Below the pieces are notes generated by a model. The model saw only the letters and a list, made by a program, of their open reading frames with translations, was not told where the DNA came from and searched no databases. A stretch of DNA of 64,000 nt. Origin: Haemophilus parainfluenzae. Lineage in GTDB: Bacteria > Pseudomonadota > Gammaproteobacteria > Enterobacterales > Pasteurellaceae. Position numbers and translations under genes: made by a program. Location of the stretch: contig NZ_QEPQ01000003.1 in NCBI RefSeq assembly GCF_003252795.1, forward strand, positions 186,001-250,000. The letters run 5' to 3'. Position 1 is the first letter of the stretch, and the number at the start of each line of letters is the position of its first letter. Below are positions 57,237 through 64,000 of this stretch, one piece after another.

Positions 57237-58388
57237 ATGTTAACTTCAAATACTTATAACCAACATTTCGTACCATTGAGTGCAGAACAACTTGCCCAAA
57301 ATGCCACTAAAAAAGTCATTTGCGGTATGTCTGGTGGGGTAGATTCCTCCGTTTCCGCGTTTATTCTTCAACAACAAGGCTACCAAGTGGAAGGCCTGTT
57401 TATGAAAAACTGGGAAGAAGATGACGATACCGATTATTGTACAGCCGCAGCGGATCTTGCTGATGCGCAAGCAGTATGTGACAAGCTAGGTATTAAGCTA
57501 CATAAAATCAATTTTGCGGCAGAATATTGGGATAACGTGTTTGAGCATTTCTTAACGGAATACAAAGCTGGTCGTACGCCAAACCCGGATATTTTGTGCA
57601 ATAAAGAAATTAAATTTAAAGCCTTTTTAGAATATGCGGCGGAAGATTTAGGCGCTAACTATATTGCTACTGGCCATTATGTGCGTCGTCGTGGTGAAGA
57701 TAATCAAGCAGAGCTATTGCGCGGCTTAGATAGCAACAAAGACCAAAGCTATTTCCTTTACACGTTGAGTAAACATCAGGTAGGTCAAAGCCTTTTCCCT
57801 GTAGGTGAAATCGAAAAGCCAATCGTGCGTGCTATTGCAGAAGATTTAGGTTTAATTACCGCGAAGAAAAAAGACTCTACGGGTATTTGTTTTATTGGTG
57901 AGCGTAAGTTTAAGGATTTCTTAGCGCGTTATTTGCCGGCTCAACCAGGTGACATCCGTACCGTAGATGGCGAGATTATTGGTCGTCATGAAGGATTGAT
58001 GTACCACACACTGGGGCAGCGAAAAGGGCTAGGGATCGGTGGATTAAAAAATGCCGGTGATGAAGCCTGGTATGTAGTAGATAAAGATGTGGAAAATAAT
58101 GAATTGATTGTGGCACAAGGCCATGATCATCCACGTTTGTTCTCCAAAGGCTTAATTGCCAAACAGCTACATTGGGTGAGTCGCGAACCTGTGCGTGAAG
58201 CGTTCCGTTGCACGGTGAAAACTCGTTATCGTCAAACGGATATTGCTTGTTTGGTTGAGCCGATTGATGACGATTGCATTCGAGTGATTTTTGACGAACC
58301 ACAAGCCGCGGTCACACCAGGTCAATCAGCCGTGTTTTACCTAGATGAAGTCTGCTTGGGTGGCGGAATTATCGAAGAACGAATTTAA
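57237..58388 (+). CDS. mnmA: tRNA-specific 2-thiouridylase
   Basis: A 383-residue enzyme that thiolates U34 of Lys, Glu and Gln tRNAs, taking sulfur from the Tus relay. The PP-loop GMSGGVDSS is at residues 30-38; catalytic cysteines are Cys121 in NPDILCN and Cys218 in STGICFIG. I chose ATG 57237 with CGGGAGA before it; an upstream in-frame ATG at 57159 would add 26 unlike residues. An uptake-signal terminator follows. Confidence 0.95.
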   Translation: MLTSNTYNQHFVPLSAEQLAQNATKKVICGMSGGVDSSVSAFILQQQGYQVEGLFMKNWEEDDDTDYCTAAADLADAQAVCDKLGIKLHKINFAAEYWDNVFEHFLTEYKAGRTPNPDILCNKEIKFKAFLEYAAEDLGANYIATGHYVRRRGEDNQAELLRGLDSNKDQSYFLYTLSKHQVGQSLFPVGEIEKPIVRAIAEDLGLITAKKKDSTGICFIGERKFKDFLARYLPAQPGDIRTVDGEIIGRHEGLMYHTLGQRKGLGIGGLKNAGDEAWYVVDKDVENNELIVAQGHDHPRLFSKGLIAKQLHWVSREPVREAFRCTVKTRYRQTDIACLVEPIDDDCIRVIFDEPQAAVTPGQSAVFYLDEVCLGGGIIEERI

Positions 58389-58401
58389 TCAATGTTGAAT
58401 A

Positions 58402-58446
58402 AAGTGCGGTAAAAAATTTAACGATTTTTCTGGCCGCACTTTTTCT
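58402..58446 (+). terminator. Uptake-signal terminator after mnmA
   Basis: AAAGTGCGG (58402-58410) pairs with CCGCACTTT (58435-58443), followed by TTC. The right arm is a one-base variant of the signal (GCCGCACTT). Confidence 0.6.
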
Positions 58447-58473
58447 TTTACGCTATTTAAATTTTCGTCAATT

Positions 58474-58502
58474 TGAAAAAATGTTGATGTTTTGATAATA
58501 TA
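58474..58502 (+). promoter_or_regulatory. Possible promoter of the first BCCT gene
   Basis: TTGAAA (58474-58479), 17 bp and TAATAT (58497-58502). Downstream, at 58556-58594, nested pairs ATCGCA/TGCGAT, GCAC/GTGC and GATGG-TT-CCATC could fold into a leader structure. Confidence 0.4.
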
Positions 58503-58671
58503 TATTTCGTATTTGGAAACAATCCACTCAAATCCTACTGAGCGTTTTCTTCAAAATCGCACTTCTCCGTGCTATCATTTGCGATGGTTCCATCTCACCA
58601 TTTAGGGCTTAAGGGCTTATTTTATTTAATCTGATTTTATTTTTATTCACTTAATTTTTAAGGGGGAAGCG

Positions 58672-60699
58672 TTGTCTTTATCTAAATTTATGGAAAAGCA
58701 AACGTCGTTCAATCCTTTAGTGATTGGTGCAACGTTATTTTTTGTGGTGTTGCTTGTCGCGATGATTTTAATCGCACCTGAACAAACACAAACTTTATTA
58801 AATGCTGCTAAATCGGGCATTTTTGCCAACTTTAGTTGGTTTTACGTATTAGCATTCTCAGTATTTTTGGGCTTTTTAGTCATTTTATCAGTCAGTAGCC
58901 TAGGTAATATCAAATTAGGCAATGATGAAGAAGAGCCTGAATTTGGTTTTCTGTCTTGGTTGGCGATGTTATTTGCTGCCGGTATGGGGGTAGGGTTGAT
59001 GTTCTTTGGTGTAGCAGAACCATTGACGCATTACTTATCTGATATTACCACAGGCAGCGCAGAGCATAAGCAACAAGAAGCCTTGTTACACACCTTATTC
59101 CACTGGGGAATTCATGCCTGGGCGGTGTATGGCACGATTGCGTTGGCATTGGCTTACTTTGGATTCCGTTACAAATTACCTTTGGCATTACGTTCTTGTT
59201 TCTATCCGTTATTGAAAGAGCGTATTAATGGCAAGTTAGGCGATCTTATCGACATTATGGCGTTACTTGCCACCTTATTTGGTGTTATCACAACATTAGG
59301 TTTTGGTGCATCACAATTGGGTGCAGGCTTACATCAATTAGGCTGGATTAGCGAAAATAGCTTCAGCTTGCAAGTTGTCGTAATTGCCGTGGTAATGAGT
59401 TTAGCGATATTTTCCGCGATTTCCGGTGTAGGGAAAGGGGTAAAAATCTTAAGTGAGCTGAATTTAACATTAGCTTTCTGTTTGTTGATTTTCGTCTTAG
59501 TGGCGGGGCCAACACTTTATTTATTATCCGCTTTTAGCGACAATATCGGAACTTATCTCAGCAACTTAGTCCAATTAAGCTTCAAAACCTATGTTTATGA
59601 ACAAGAACATACTGGCTGGTTTAGCGGTTGGACAATTCTGTATTGGGCATGGTGGTGTTCTTGGGCACCATTTGTCGGTTTATTTATTGCGCGTATCTCG
59701 AGAGGACGTACCATTCGCGAATTTATTTTTGGCGTGTTGGTGATTCCTAGCATGTTCGGCATCTTGTGGTTTACCGTATTTGGTAATACGGCCATTTGGT
59801 TGAATGATGGTGAAGCTGCAGGTACGTTAGGGCAAATGATTTCCTCGCCTGAAACGTTACTCTTTAAATTCTTAGATTATTTACCGCTTTCTGGTGTGAC
59901 GGGTTTAGTGAGTTTGGTGGTGATTTCTTTATTCTTTATCACCTCGGCAGACTCCGGTATTTATGTATTAAATAACATTGCATCACGCGATAAAAGCCTT
60001 GCAGCACCTCGTTGGCAGGCTGTGATGTGGGGTGTATTAATGTCAGTCGTCGCGATTGTTTTAATGCAATCGGGTGGTTTGGCAAACCTGCAGGCAATGA
60101 CCTTGTTGGTAGCATTACCTTTTGCGATGTTGATGTTGCTGATGTGCTTTAGTTTATGGAAAGGCTTGAGTGCAGATAAAAAATATTTTGATACCAAAGT
60201 TAATCCAACCAGTATTTTCTGGACAGGTGATAAGTGGAAAGAACGTTTGGAACAAATGATGAACCAAACGCAAGAAAAAGATATTTTACGTTTCCTTAAA
60301 CATACGGTATTACCGGCTATGCGAGAATTACGTCAAGAGTTGATCGGCAAATATGACTTGAGCGTGCAAATTAACACGTTATTTGATCAAGATGAACCTG
60401 CAGTCGAGTTAGTCATTCAAAAAGATTTGATGCGAGACTTTATGTACGGGGTGAAATCTATCGGTCGTGAGGTGTCAGAGCAATTAATTAATGATGATAA
60501 CTTGCCACATATCCAACATAGTATGACCTATGAGCCATACACTTATTTCTTTGATGGTCGAGTGGGTTATGATGTGCAATATATGGACCAAGATGAATTG
60601 ATTGCCGATATGTTGAAACATTATGAACGTTACTTAAGTTTGCTAGACGATGTGGGTCAAGAATTGATGGCACATGAGCAAACAGAACTGGCTGAATAA
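58672..60699 (+). CDS. BCCT-family betaine/choline/carnitine transporter (first copy)
   Basis: A 675-residue transporter with 12 membrane helices (residues 18-500) and a cytoplasmic C-terminal tail of about 150 residues, like BetT. The BCCT signature WTILYWAWWCSWAPFVG is around residue 320. Such proteins import choline or glycine betaine with protons or sodium for osmoprotection. The start is TTG 58672 with a strong AAGGGGG 7 bp before it; the next in-frame ATG is at 58690. H. influenzae has a BetT-like gene. The C-terminal HEQTELAE sequence is copied again after the second BCCT gene. Confidence 0.87.
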   Translation: MSLSKFMEKQTSFNPLVIGATLFFVVLLVAMILIAPEQTQTLLNAAKSGIFANFSWFYVLAFSVFLGFLVILSVSSLGNIKLGNDEEEPEFGFLSWLAMLFAAGMGVGLMFFGVAEPLTHYLSDITTGSAEHKQQEALLHTLFHWGIHAWAVYGTIALALAYFGFRYKLPLALRSCFYPLLKERINGKLGDLIDIMALLATLFGVITTLGFGASQLGAGLHQLGWISENSFSLQVVVIAVVMSLAIFSAISGVGKGVKILSELNLTLAFCLLIFVLVAGPTLYLLSAFSDNIGTYLSNLVQLSFKTYVYEQEHTGWFSGWTILYWAWWCSWAPFVGLFIARISRGRTIREFIFGVLVIPSMFGILWFTVFGNTAIWLNDGEAAGTLGQMISSPETLLFKFLDYLPLSGVTGLVSLVVISLFFITSADSGIYVLNNIASRDKSLAAPRWQAVMWGVLMSVVAIVLMQSGGLANLQAMTLLVALPFAMLMLLMCFSLWKGLSADKKYFDTKVNPTSIFWTGDKWKERLEQMMNQTQEKDILRFLKHTVLPAMRELRQELIGKYDLSVQINTLFDQDEPAVELVIQKDLMRDFMYGVKSIGREVSEQLINDDNLPHIQHSMTYEPYTYFFDGRVGYDVQYMDQDELIADMLKHYERYLSLLDDVGQELMAHEQTELAE

Positions 60700-60723
60700 T
60701 AAGACTAAAGTGCGGTTGAAAAT
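60673..60723 (+). repeat. 51-bp perfect direct repeat, left copy
   Basis: Comprises the last nine codons of the first BCCT gene (encoding HEQTELAE and stop), the following spacer and an uptake signal. The identical 51 bp recur at 62693-62743, exactly 2020 bp downstream. The two copies flank the whole second BCCT gene. Confidence 0.95.
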
Positions 60724-60752
60724 CCTCTTAATTTTTAACCGCACTTTTTATC
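60707..60752 (+). terminator. Uptake-signal terminator after the first BCCT gene
   Basis: AAAGTGCGGTT (60707-60717) and AACCGCACTTT (60737-60747) form an 11-bp stem followed by TTA. It lies partly inside the 51-bp repeat. Confidence 0.7.
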
Positions 60753-60763
60753 TTAAAACAAAT

Positions 60764-62683
60764 ATGAAGATACAAAATACTTTCAAAGCAAATGTTATTT
60801 GGGGCAGTTTAGGTTTTAGTTTAGCGATTATTGCAGCCCTTTTATTTGATACGCAGCAAACGATATCTTATCTTGCTGCGGCGAAAGCCTTTATTTTCTC
60901 TCAATTTAGCTGGTTTTATATTTTACTGAGTGCATTTTTTCTATTCTTTTTACTTTTCTTGGCGTTAGGACGATACGGCGATATTAAACTTGGGAGTGAT
61001 GAGGAAGAACCAGAGTTTAAATTAGGTTCTTGGATTGCATTACTCTTCACCTCTGGAATTGGTATTGGCATTGTTTTTCTTGGTGTTGCTGAACCGCTTT
61101 CACATTTTCTTTCACCAATAGGTGAATATGAGAAAGTTCGAACGGCATTATTTTTTAGTATTTTTCATTGGAGTATCAGTGCTTGGGCTATTTATGGATT
61201 AATTGCACTTACGATTGCTTATTTCGGATTTCGCTATAAATTACCCTTTTCTTTACGCTCTTGTTTTTATCCCTTACTGAAAGAAAAGATTAATGGAAAA
61301 GTGGGGGATGTCATTGATATTCTCGGGATTTGTACCACCTTATTTGGCGTAGTCGCAACCTTAGGTTACAGTGCGATTCGGTTGGCTGCAGCATTCCACT
61401 CAATGCATTTATTGGATAACTCACTGTATTTGGTTCCCCTTATTTTAGTGAGTGTTTTTATCATTGCTATCTTAATTTCACTGCAAGGGATTGCCAACGG
61501 GTTCCGTATTCTTAGTGAGCTAAATCTAGGCGTTACCTTTCTCTTTATGTTATTGGTTTTGCTATTCGGTCCGACAATATATTTAATTTCTGCTTTTACG
61601 GAAAATATTGGTACCTATTTAAGCGGTTTAATTAGAGTCGGCTTCAAGGCTTATGCCTATGATGTAGAACATCTAGATTGGTTTATGGATTGGACGGTTT
61701 TTTACTGGGCATGGTGGTTTTCATGGGCGCCAGGCTTTGGGATTTTTATCGCACGGATTTCTCGCGGACGAACTTTACGGGAGTTTATTTTCGGCGTATT
61801 GATGGTGCCAAGTTTATTCTTTGTTTTATGGTTCACAGTATTTGGAAATGGGGCCATTTGGGTGAATGAACATCTTGCTGAGGGGGCATTAGGCCAAGCT
61901 GTAAATAATGTGGGATCACTTCTTTTTGATTTTTTGAGTTATTTACCCTATTCCGGTTTAACTAAAACGTTAGCTTTATTTATTATCACACTCTTTTTTA
62001 TCGTCACCATTAACTTTGGTATTTATACGCTTAATAATATCGCAATTGAAGACAAAAGCCAGGTTTCACCTCGTTGGCAATCTATGTTTTGGGGTGGTTT
62101 ATTGTCAGCAGTTACGTTTGTTCTTTATCTTTTTGGCGGTATTGAAATACTCCAATCAACGATGTTGTTTTTCTCTTTACCCTTTGCTCTGTTGATGTCT
62201 GTGATGGCATGGAGTTTGTTGAAGGGCTTACGATTTGAACGTCAATATTATTCCACAAAGGTTTCAGATTTGTGGACAGGTGCAAACTGGCGTAGCCGTT
62301 TAAGACAGTTAGTGATTGAACCTAAGCGAGATGATACCATTTTACATTTAAAAACAACGGCGCTTTTGGCAATGAGAGAGCTGCGCCAGTTACTCATCGG
62401 TACCTATGGTTTAAATGTGACCTTACAGCAACATTTGGGTCGTGATAATAATCAACTGGTTCTTTCTATTGAAAATGGATTAGCAGAAGATTTTTTTTAC
62501 CAAATTACCTTATTCGAGAAGCCTGAGCCTGAAACTGCACAAGTTCATCATGCATTAATGGTTTCAACTAATATTCAATTGGACGGTTATCCTTTGAATA
62601 TTACAAATGAAGAGGATTTGATCGTGGACATCTTGCAATGTTATGAGCGATACATGAAAGAACTGGATTTTGTTATTTCATAA
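60764..62683 (+). CDS. BCCT-family betaine/choline/carnitine transporter (second, divergent copy)
   Basis: A 639-residue BCCT transporter with 12 helices and a C-terminal tail, clearly similar to the preceding gene along its length, for example FYWAWWFSWAPGFGIFIARISRGRT against YWAWWCSWAPFVGLFIARISRGRT-like sequence in copy 1 and DEEEPEFKLGSW against DEEEPEFGFLSW. I chose ATG 60764; an in-frame ATG at 60674 lies inside the end of the first gene. It is bounded by the 51-bp direct repeats. Paralogues of this kind may differ in substrate, for example choline against betaine. Confidence 0.85.
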   Translation: MKIQNTFKANVIWGSLGFSLAIIAALLFDTQQTISYLAAAKAFIFSQFSWFYILLSAFFLFFLLFLALGRYGDIKLGSDEEEPEFKLGSWIALLFTSGIGIGIVFLGVAEPLSHFLSPIGEYEKVRTALFFSIFHWSISAWAIYGLIALTIAYFGFRYKLPFSLRSCFYPLLKEKINGKVGDVIDILGICTTLFGVVATLGYSAIRLAAAFHSMHLLDNSLYLVPLILVSVFIIAILISLQGIANGFRILSELNLGVTFLFMLLVLLFGPTIYLISAFTENIGTYLSGLIRVGFKAYAYDVEHLDWFMDWTVFYWAWWFSWAPGFGIFIARISRGRTLREFIFGVLMVPSLFFVLWFTVFGNGAIWVNEHLAEGALGQAVNNVGSLLFDFLSYLPYSGLTKTLALFIITLFFIVTINFGIYTLNNIAIEDKSQVSPRWQSMFWGGLLSAVTFVLYLFGGIEILQSTMLFFSLPFALLMSVMAWSLLKGLRFERQYYSTKVSDLWTGANWRSRLRQLVIEPKRDDTILHLKTTALLAMRELRQLLIGTYGLNVTLQQHLGRDNNQLVLSIENGLAEDFFYQITLFEKPEPETAQVHHALMVSTNIQLDGYPLNITNEEDLIVDILQCYERYMKELDFVIS

Positions 62684-62692
62684 TTCCTGTCT

Positions 62693-62743
62693 CATGAGCA
62701 AACAGAACTGGCTGAATAATAAGACTAAAGTGCGGTTGAAAAT
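62693..62743 (+). repeat. 51-bp perfect direct repeat, right copy
   Basis: Identical to 60673-60723. Here the HEQTELAE codons are not joined to any gene: they begin 9 bp after the second BCCT stop, so they are a relic of the 3' end of the first gene. Confidence 0.95.
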
Positions 62744-62770
62744 AACATTATTTTTTGACCGCACTTTTAA
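62727..62770 (+). terminator. Uptake-signal terminator after the second BCCT gene
   Basis: AAAGTGCGGT (62727-62736) pairs with ACCGCACTTT (62758-62767), then TAAA. The left arm lies in the right 51-bp repeat; the loop sequence differs from the one after the first copy. Confidence 0.65.
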
Positions 62771-62848
62771 AATTACCTCTTGAGACAAATGCATAAAAAG
62801 AGTATATTCAAGCCCAAATTTTCAATTTAATTCTAACGGAGTTTTTCT

Positions 62849-63079
62849 ATGTTTGGTTTATCCCCAGCACAAATGATTATTTTATTAGTCGTGATTTTAT
62901 TAGTATTCGGTACCAAAAAATTACGCAATGCGGGATCTGATCTTGGCGCAGCAGTAAAAGGCTTTAAAAAAGCGATGTCTGATGATGAGCCGAAAAAAGA
63001 TGCGGAATTTACTCAAATTAAAGACGGTACAAACACCGCTGAAAAAACTGAAACTGTAAAAGATAAAGAACAGGCATAA
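62849..63079 (+). CDS. tatA: Twin-arginine translocase subunit TatA
   Basis: A 76-residue pore-forming subunit of the Tat pathway for folded proteins. One membrane helix (residues 3-21), the conserved FG hinge (VFGTKKL) and an amphipathic helix with [13 protein letters not shown] follow in order. Length is a little shorter than E. coli TatA (89). An ACGGAG site precedes ATG. Two bp separate it from tatB. Confidence 0.94.
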   Translation: MFGLSPAQMIILLVVILLVFGTKKLRNAGSDLGAAVKGFKKAMSDDEPKKDAEFTQIKDGTNTAEKTETVKDKEQA

Positions 63080-63081
63080 CC

Positions 63082-63687
63082 GTGTTTGATATTGGTTTTT
63101 CCGAACTTGTTTTATTGATGCTTGTGGGCTTGGTGGTGCTAGGCCCTAAGCGTTTACCTGTGGCTATTCGCACGGTAATGGGCTGGGTGAAAACGATCCG
63201 TGGATTGGCAGCTAATGTTCAAAATGAATTAAAACAAGAGCTTAAATTGCAAGAGTTGCAAGATAGTATTAAGAAAGCGGAACAACTTAATCTCAAACAG
63301 CTTTCCCCAGATTTAAGTAAAACTGTTGAAGAGCTGAAAGAGCAAGCTCAAAAAATGCGTGCAGAGTTAGAAGAAAAAGCGGCTACAGCAGGAACAACAG
63401 TGGAAGAGCAAATTAAAGAAATTAAAAGTGCGGCTGAAAATCCGGCTGATTCTGCGGAAAAACTTGAGGTAAGCGCACAAGAAACAGCAGAGGAAGCGGT
63501 TGAAACAGCATCCACAGAACATGCAGAGAATGGAACTGCCGAAGTTTTGGAATCTGCAAAAACAGAAGTGGATTTGACCGCACTTGAACCTCGTGAACAA
63601 GCTGAATTAACTGAGCGTTTATCCGATTACTATTCGCCGGATGATGTGGAGCTACAGCCAGCACCCAAATCTGAAGCGAAGTCCTAG
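63082..63687 (+). CDS. tatB: Twin-arginine translocase subunit TatB
   Basis: A 201-residue receptor-complex subunit. [22 protein letters not shown] forms the membrane helix and hinge, followed by an amphipathic helix and a long Glu/Ala/Lys-rich coil ending at about residue 185. The start is GTG 63082, the conserved N-terminus. The tail is longer and more acidic than in E. coli (171 residues). An uptake signal near 63578 encodes part of the tail. Confidence 0.94.
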   Translation: MFDIGFSELVLLMLVGLVVLGPKRLPVAIRTVMGWVKTIRGLAANVQNELKQELKLQELQDSIKKAEQLNLKQLSPDLSKTVEELKEQAQKMRAELEEKAATAGTTVEEQIKEIKSAAENPADSAEKLEVSAQETAEEAVETASTEHAENGTAEVLESAKTEVDLTALEPREQAELTERLSDYYSPDDVELQPAPKSEAKS

Positions 63688-63696
63688 AGAATAATT

Positions 63697-64000
63697 ATGA
63701 GCAATATGACGGACGATTCCCAACCGTTAATTACCCATCTTGTTGAACTCAGAAACCGCTTATTACGTTGTGTAATTTGTATTTTAGTGGTTTTTGTGGC
63801 GTTGGTTTATTTTTCTAATGATATTTATCATTTTGTCGCAGCACCTTTAACGGCAGTAATGCCAAAGGGTGCAACGATGATTGCAACCAATATTCAAACG
63901 CCATTCTTTACTCCAATTAAATTAACCGCGATTGTTTCGGTGTTTATTTCTGTACCTTATTTGCTTTATCAAATTTGGGCATTTGTTGCACCAGCACTGT
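63697..64000 (+). CDS. tatC: Twin-arginine translocase subunit TatC (5' end only)
   Basis: First 101 codons of the six-helix core subunit that binds twin-arginine signal peptides; the rest is beyond the window. [17 protein letters not shown] at the N-terminus, the first helix and loop [16 protein letters not shown] and the start of the second helix match E. coli TatC. A second in-frame ATG four codons on is possible. It completes tatABC. Confidence 0.93.
   Translation, partial: MSNMTDDSQPLITHLVELRNRLLRCVICILVVFVALVYFSNDIYHFVAAPLTAVMPKGATMIATNIQTPFFTPIKLTAIVSVFISVPYLLYQIWAFVAPAL

Noticed and set aside
60674-60763. Longer start for the second BCCT gene
   Set aside because: It would overlap the first gene and translate the repeat and the terminator hairpin; ATG 60764 gives a normal BCCT N-terminus.
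63360-63600. Minus-strand cysteine-rich reading frame over tatB
   Set aside because: A mirror of the Glu/Ala/Lys-rich tatB tail; no start signal, and tatB is clearly the coding strand.
1-64000. CRISPR array, insertion sequence, integrase or prophage
   Set aside because: No regularly spaced repeats, transposase, integrase or phage genes were seen in either strand.

Overview
The window is Pasteurellaceae chromosome, most likely a Haemophilus close to H. parainfluenzae. The main evidence is the Haemophilus-type DNA uptake signal AAGTGCGGT/ACCGCACTT, which I count about 45 times and which often sits in inverted pairs forming terminator hairpins. Supporting evidence is gene order: kdkA-opsX, a carboxymuconolactone-decarboxylase/AraC/ABC-exporter block, nqrABCDEF-apbE-nqrM, yceD-rpmF-plsX-fabHDG-acpP, aroK-aroB-dam and tatABC. 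The species call is an inference.

Layout. (1) 1-7891: 3' part of an ABC-exported surface polysaccharide (O-antigen-like) locus. It holds the end of a Wzt-type ATPase, an RgpF-family protein, a DUF2142 membrane protein, a GtrA-type flippase, three family-2 glycosyltransferases and a WbaP-type initiating transferase. It is AT-rich, has no uptake signal, and the DUF2142 gene contains a run of nine G that could switch it on and off. (2) 7930-9661: pepB and ndk. (3) 9711-14422, minus strand: TonB-dependent receptor, binding protein, permease and ATPase of a BtuBFCD-like uptake system, with a palindromic repeat element inserted in the operon. (4) 14650-20994: glyQ and glyS, separated by a heme-barrel protein, a glutaredoxin-like protein, a small membrane protein, a glucose-1-phosphatase and a DUF559 nuclease-like gene next to a second copy of the same repeat element. 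(5) 21084-26402: tRNA-Ile2(CAT), LPS inner-core genes kdkA and opsX, and the CMD/AraC/ABC-exporter block. (6) 26536-31484: ribosomal L32 and fatty-acid synthesis genes. (7) 31767-36573: dcuB with an extra domain of about 100 residues, aroK-aroB-dam, and a dciA-like gene. (8) 36646-41911: secM-secA, mutT and a sulfatase-family membrane enzyme. (9) 41941-49443: leuS-lptE-holA, yggU, corA-yggT, yajG and bolA. (10) 49840-58388: the complete Na+-translocating NADH:quinone reductase operon with its maturation genes apbE and nqrM, then mnmA. (11) 58672-64000: two BCCT betaine/choline-type transporters, the second flanked by a 51-bp perfect direct repeat, then tatA, tatB and the start of tatC.

How they work together. 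Region 1 builds and exports a polysaccharide that would be joined to the lipid A-core made with kdkA and opsX. DUF2142, GtrA and the DPM1-like glycosyltransferase look like a three-part Gtr-style module that decorates the polymer from the periplasmic side, and the G9 tract would make that decoration phase-variable. SecM-SecA is a secretion-sensing regulatory pair. ApbE and NqrM mature the Nqr complex. I consider the phase-variable Gtr-like module, the DUF559/palindrome association, the DcuB insertion, the short SecM arrest end and the direct-repeat-flanked BCCT gene the most rewarding points. No CRISPR array, IS transposase or prophage gene was seen.
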